Assembly (NCBI GenBank): GCA_002342175.1
Contig: DDPL01000072.1
Location: forward strand, 1 to 8,341
Reading direction: 5' to 3'
From: Legionellales bacterium UBA2469
Lineage (GTDB): Bacteria; Pseudomonadota; Gammaproteobacteria; Legionellales; Legionellaceae
Length of the DNA: 8,341 nucleotides
A model generated the notes under the pieces. The model was not told the origin of the DNA and ran no database searches. It saw only the letters and a list, made by a program, of their open reading frames with translations. Made by a program: the position numbers and the translations under genes. How positions within the stretch are numbered: the first letter of the stretch is position 1; the number at the start of each line of letters is the position of its first letter. Below, in pieces: positions 7,135 through 8,341 of the stretch.

Positions 7135-8341
7135 CTATTTCTTCCTCTCAATACCCACTTGCTGAACCACAGGCTCTTGCCATGGACCGGTTATTTTATA
7201 AGTGTATGCACTGATTTTTTGCATACCCTGATTCAAAACACTACTTGCAGCCCAAGTTGCAACGCCTGCAATAGGCCCCCCCGCAATGGTTGCGACCACA
7301 GGCAAACTCGCCGTGATATAGGGGAAAACTTGCAATTGTAAATCATACCATCTATCGACAACATTTAAATCCCCTTGCATTTTAACATTTGCGACAGGGC
7401 CATCGAGCTCTGCGTTTTCAGTATGCAAGAGTCCATCATGCAACACAAAATGACCTTTGAAAATATCATAAGTAAATCCAGTGGTTGCTAAATCACTAAA
7501 ATCCAGTTGTAAACGTCTAGGCAAGGTTTGTAAACTTAAAATACTTAATAATTTACCTAACCCAATTTTTTGTTCAGTCTGCCTATCCAAATGAGTGATA
7601 TTTCCTTTTTTCAATCGTACTTCCACTTCACCCTCTAAATTTTTTAGCGTGGATTGATTTAAACTCTCATGCCAATGTCCCTCAAAATCAATGCTTCCAC
7701 CTTTGGCGTCGGCAACTGGCGTGATACGCAAAGTCTCGAGTGTTTTAGACAATCGTGTAATCATCAACTGTCCGCTAAAATCGGTTTGGAACCGCTGCAA
7801 CTGATGCTGAATGTATTGCCCATGAATCAACAAATCATAATTAGGGGACGTGAGTTTGAGTTGCTCTAAATCCCAATGTGTTTTTTGATTTTTGGCCTGC
7901 ACCACCAACTGTCCAAGCGTCATATTGTCCCAACGAAAATCATCGACTTGGATATTTAAATTTGGCATGTTTTTAACTTCCCACGCAGGCTGGTTTGCAT
8001 AACTATCGGTTTTGACCTGAGTAGGGTCAACCCATACGCGTTGCAGTTTTCCCTCAATCAAATCTTGGTGTGGTGTGTAATATAAATCCCCAGCCCAATT
8101 CGGTTGCTCGGTGTAAAAATGCCAACGTTTATCTTTCAAATCCAAATCCCAAGACTCTTTAAAATATTTGAAATGCATTTTTAACCAATCATCGGCGGTA
8201 TAAATCATATCCACTTCCATGGGTTGTCTGCTATTTTTGGTTTTTCCCCAAGGACTGGGTAAATCCAAGTTCACGCCATTCAGGGTGCTTTTCCAGACCA
8301 TATGCCAGTCGTTTTGATCTCCCCTTGGCAATTGAATATTG
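7135..8341 (-). CDS. yhdP: YhdP-family (AsmA-like) envelope protein, C-terminal part
   Basis: The frame is open to the right edge, so this is the C-terminal 402 or so residues of a protein that is usually about 1,200-1,300 residues long. The apparent TTG start at 8331 is not a real start, because codons N-I-Q precede it in frame. The sequence shows alternating beta strands with many short repeats such as LEQLKLTSPNYDLLIHGQYI and LEGEVEVRLKKGNI, as in the long beta-groove of AsmA-like lipid-transfer proteins. The family hallmark closes the protein: a small-residue helix, ASLPVVATIAGGPIAGVAT, followed by YKITGPWQEPVVQQV and a short basic tail. In E. coli, YhdP is anchored in the inner membrane, spans the periplasm and helps move phospholipids to the outer membrane, redundantly with TamB and YdbH. 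That role is inferred here from the family. It is upstream of the membrane-protein and mpl genes in one operon; the operon promoter lies outside the window. Confidence 0.82.
   Translation of the reverse strand, partial: NIQLPRGDQNDWHMVWKSTLNGVNLDLPSPWGKTKNSRQPMEVDMIYTADDWLKMHFKYFKESWDLDLKDKRWHFYTEQPNWAGDLYYTPHQDLIEGKLQRVWVDPTQVKTDSYANQPAWEVKNMPNLNIQVDDFRWDNMTLGQLVVQAKNQKTHWDLEQLKLTSPNYDLLIHGQYIQHQLQRFQTDFSGQLMITRLSKTLETLRITPVADAKGGSIDFEGHWHESLNQSTLKNLEGEVEVRLKKGNITHLDRQTEQKIGLGKLLSILSLQTLPRRLQLDFSDLATTGFTYDIFKGHFVLHDGLLHTENAELDGPVANVKMQGDLNVVDRWYDLQLQVFPYITASLPVVATIAGGPIAGVATWAASSVLNQGMQKISAYTYKITGPWQEPVVQQVGIERKK
7141..7147 (-). promoter_or_regulatory. Strong ribosome-binding site for the five-helix membrane protein
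   Basis: The minus strand reads GAGGAAG here, eight bases before the ATG at 7132-7130. It overlaps the last codons of the yhdP-like gene. It is the strongest ribosome-binding site in the window; it fixes the start of the membrane-protein gene and supports translation as part of the operon. Confidence 0.7.

Noticed and set aside
8329..8331. TTG at 8331 as the start of the yhdP-like gene
   Set aside because: The frame stays open to the window edge and the family is about three times longer, so this is an internal codon of a truncated view.

Overview
The window looks like a piece of an AT-rich gammaproteobacterial chromosome. The evidence is a murein-recycling ligase (Mpl), the C-terminal end of a YhdP/AsmA-type envelope protein, a GT9 glycosyltransferase of the LPS-heptosyltransferase type, and a GadC-like amino acid antiporter. 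The antiporter subtype and a very large orphan coiled-coil gene recall host-associated Legionellales (Legionella, Coxiella, Berkiella-like), but that placement is inference and no species is claimed.

Layout. Bases 1-224 (minus) hold the N-terminal 74 codons of a GT9 glycosyltransferase that runs off the left edge. A roughly 106-base AT-rich divergent spacer (225-330) separates it from a complete 461-residue APC/GadC-like antiporter (331-1716, plus). An 82-base spacer (1717-1798) carries a TATACT box inside nested, nearly concentric inverted repeats that end at the start codon of the next gene. That gene (1799-5212, plus) encodes an approximately 1137-residue coiled-coil protein with no tryptophan and only two cysteines, both in a small predicted alpha/beta module near the C-terminus. 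Its stop codon overlaps the stop codon of the convergent mpl gene.

The right part is a tightly packed minus-strand operon, read right to left: yhdP-like C-terminus (8341-7135, 5' end outside the window), a five-helix membrane protein (7132-6557) and mpl (6552-5209), with gaps of 2 and 4 bases. Its theme is the cell envelope: outer-membrane lipid transport plus peptidoglycan tripeptide recycling.

The most interesting parts are the orphan coiled-coil protein, which could be a secreted effector or a structural filament, and the folded leader region in front of it, which could uncouple its translation from readthrough of the antiporter gene. No RNA genes, CRISPR arrays or insertion sequences were seen.
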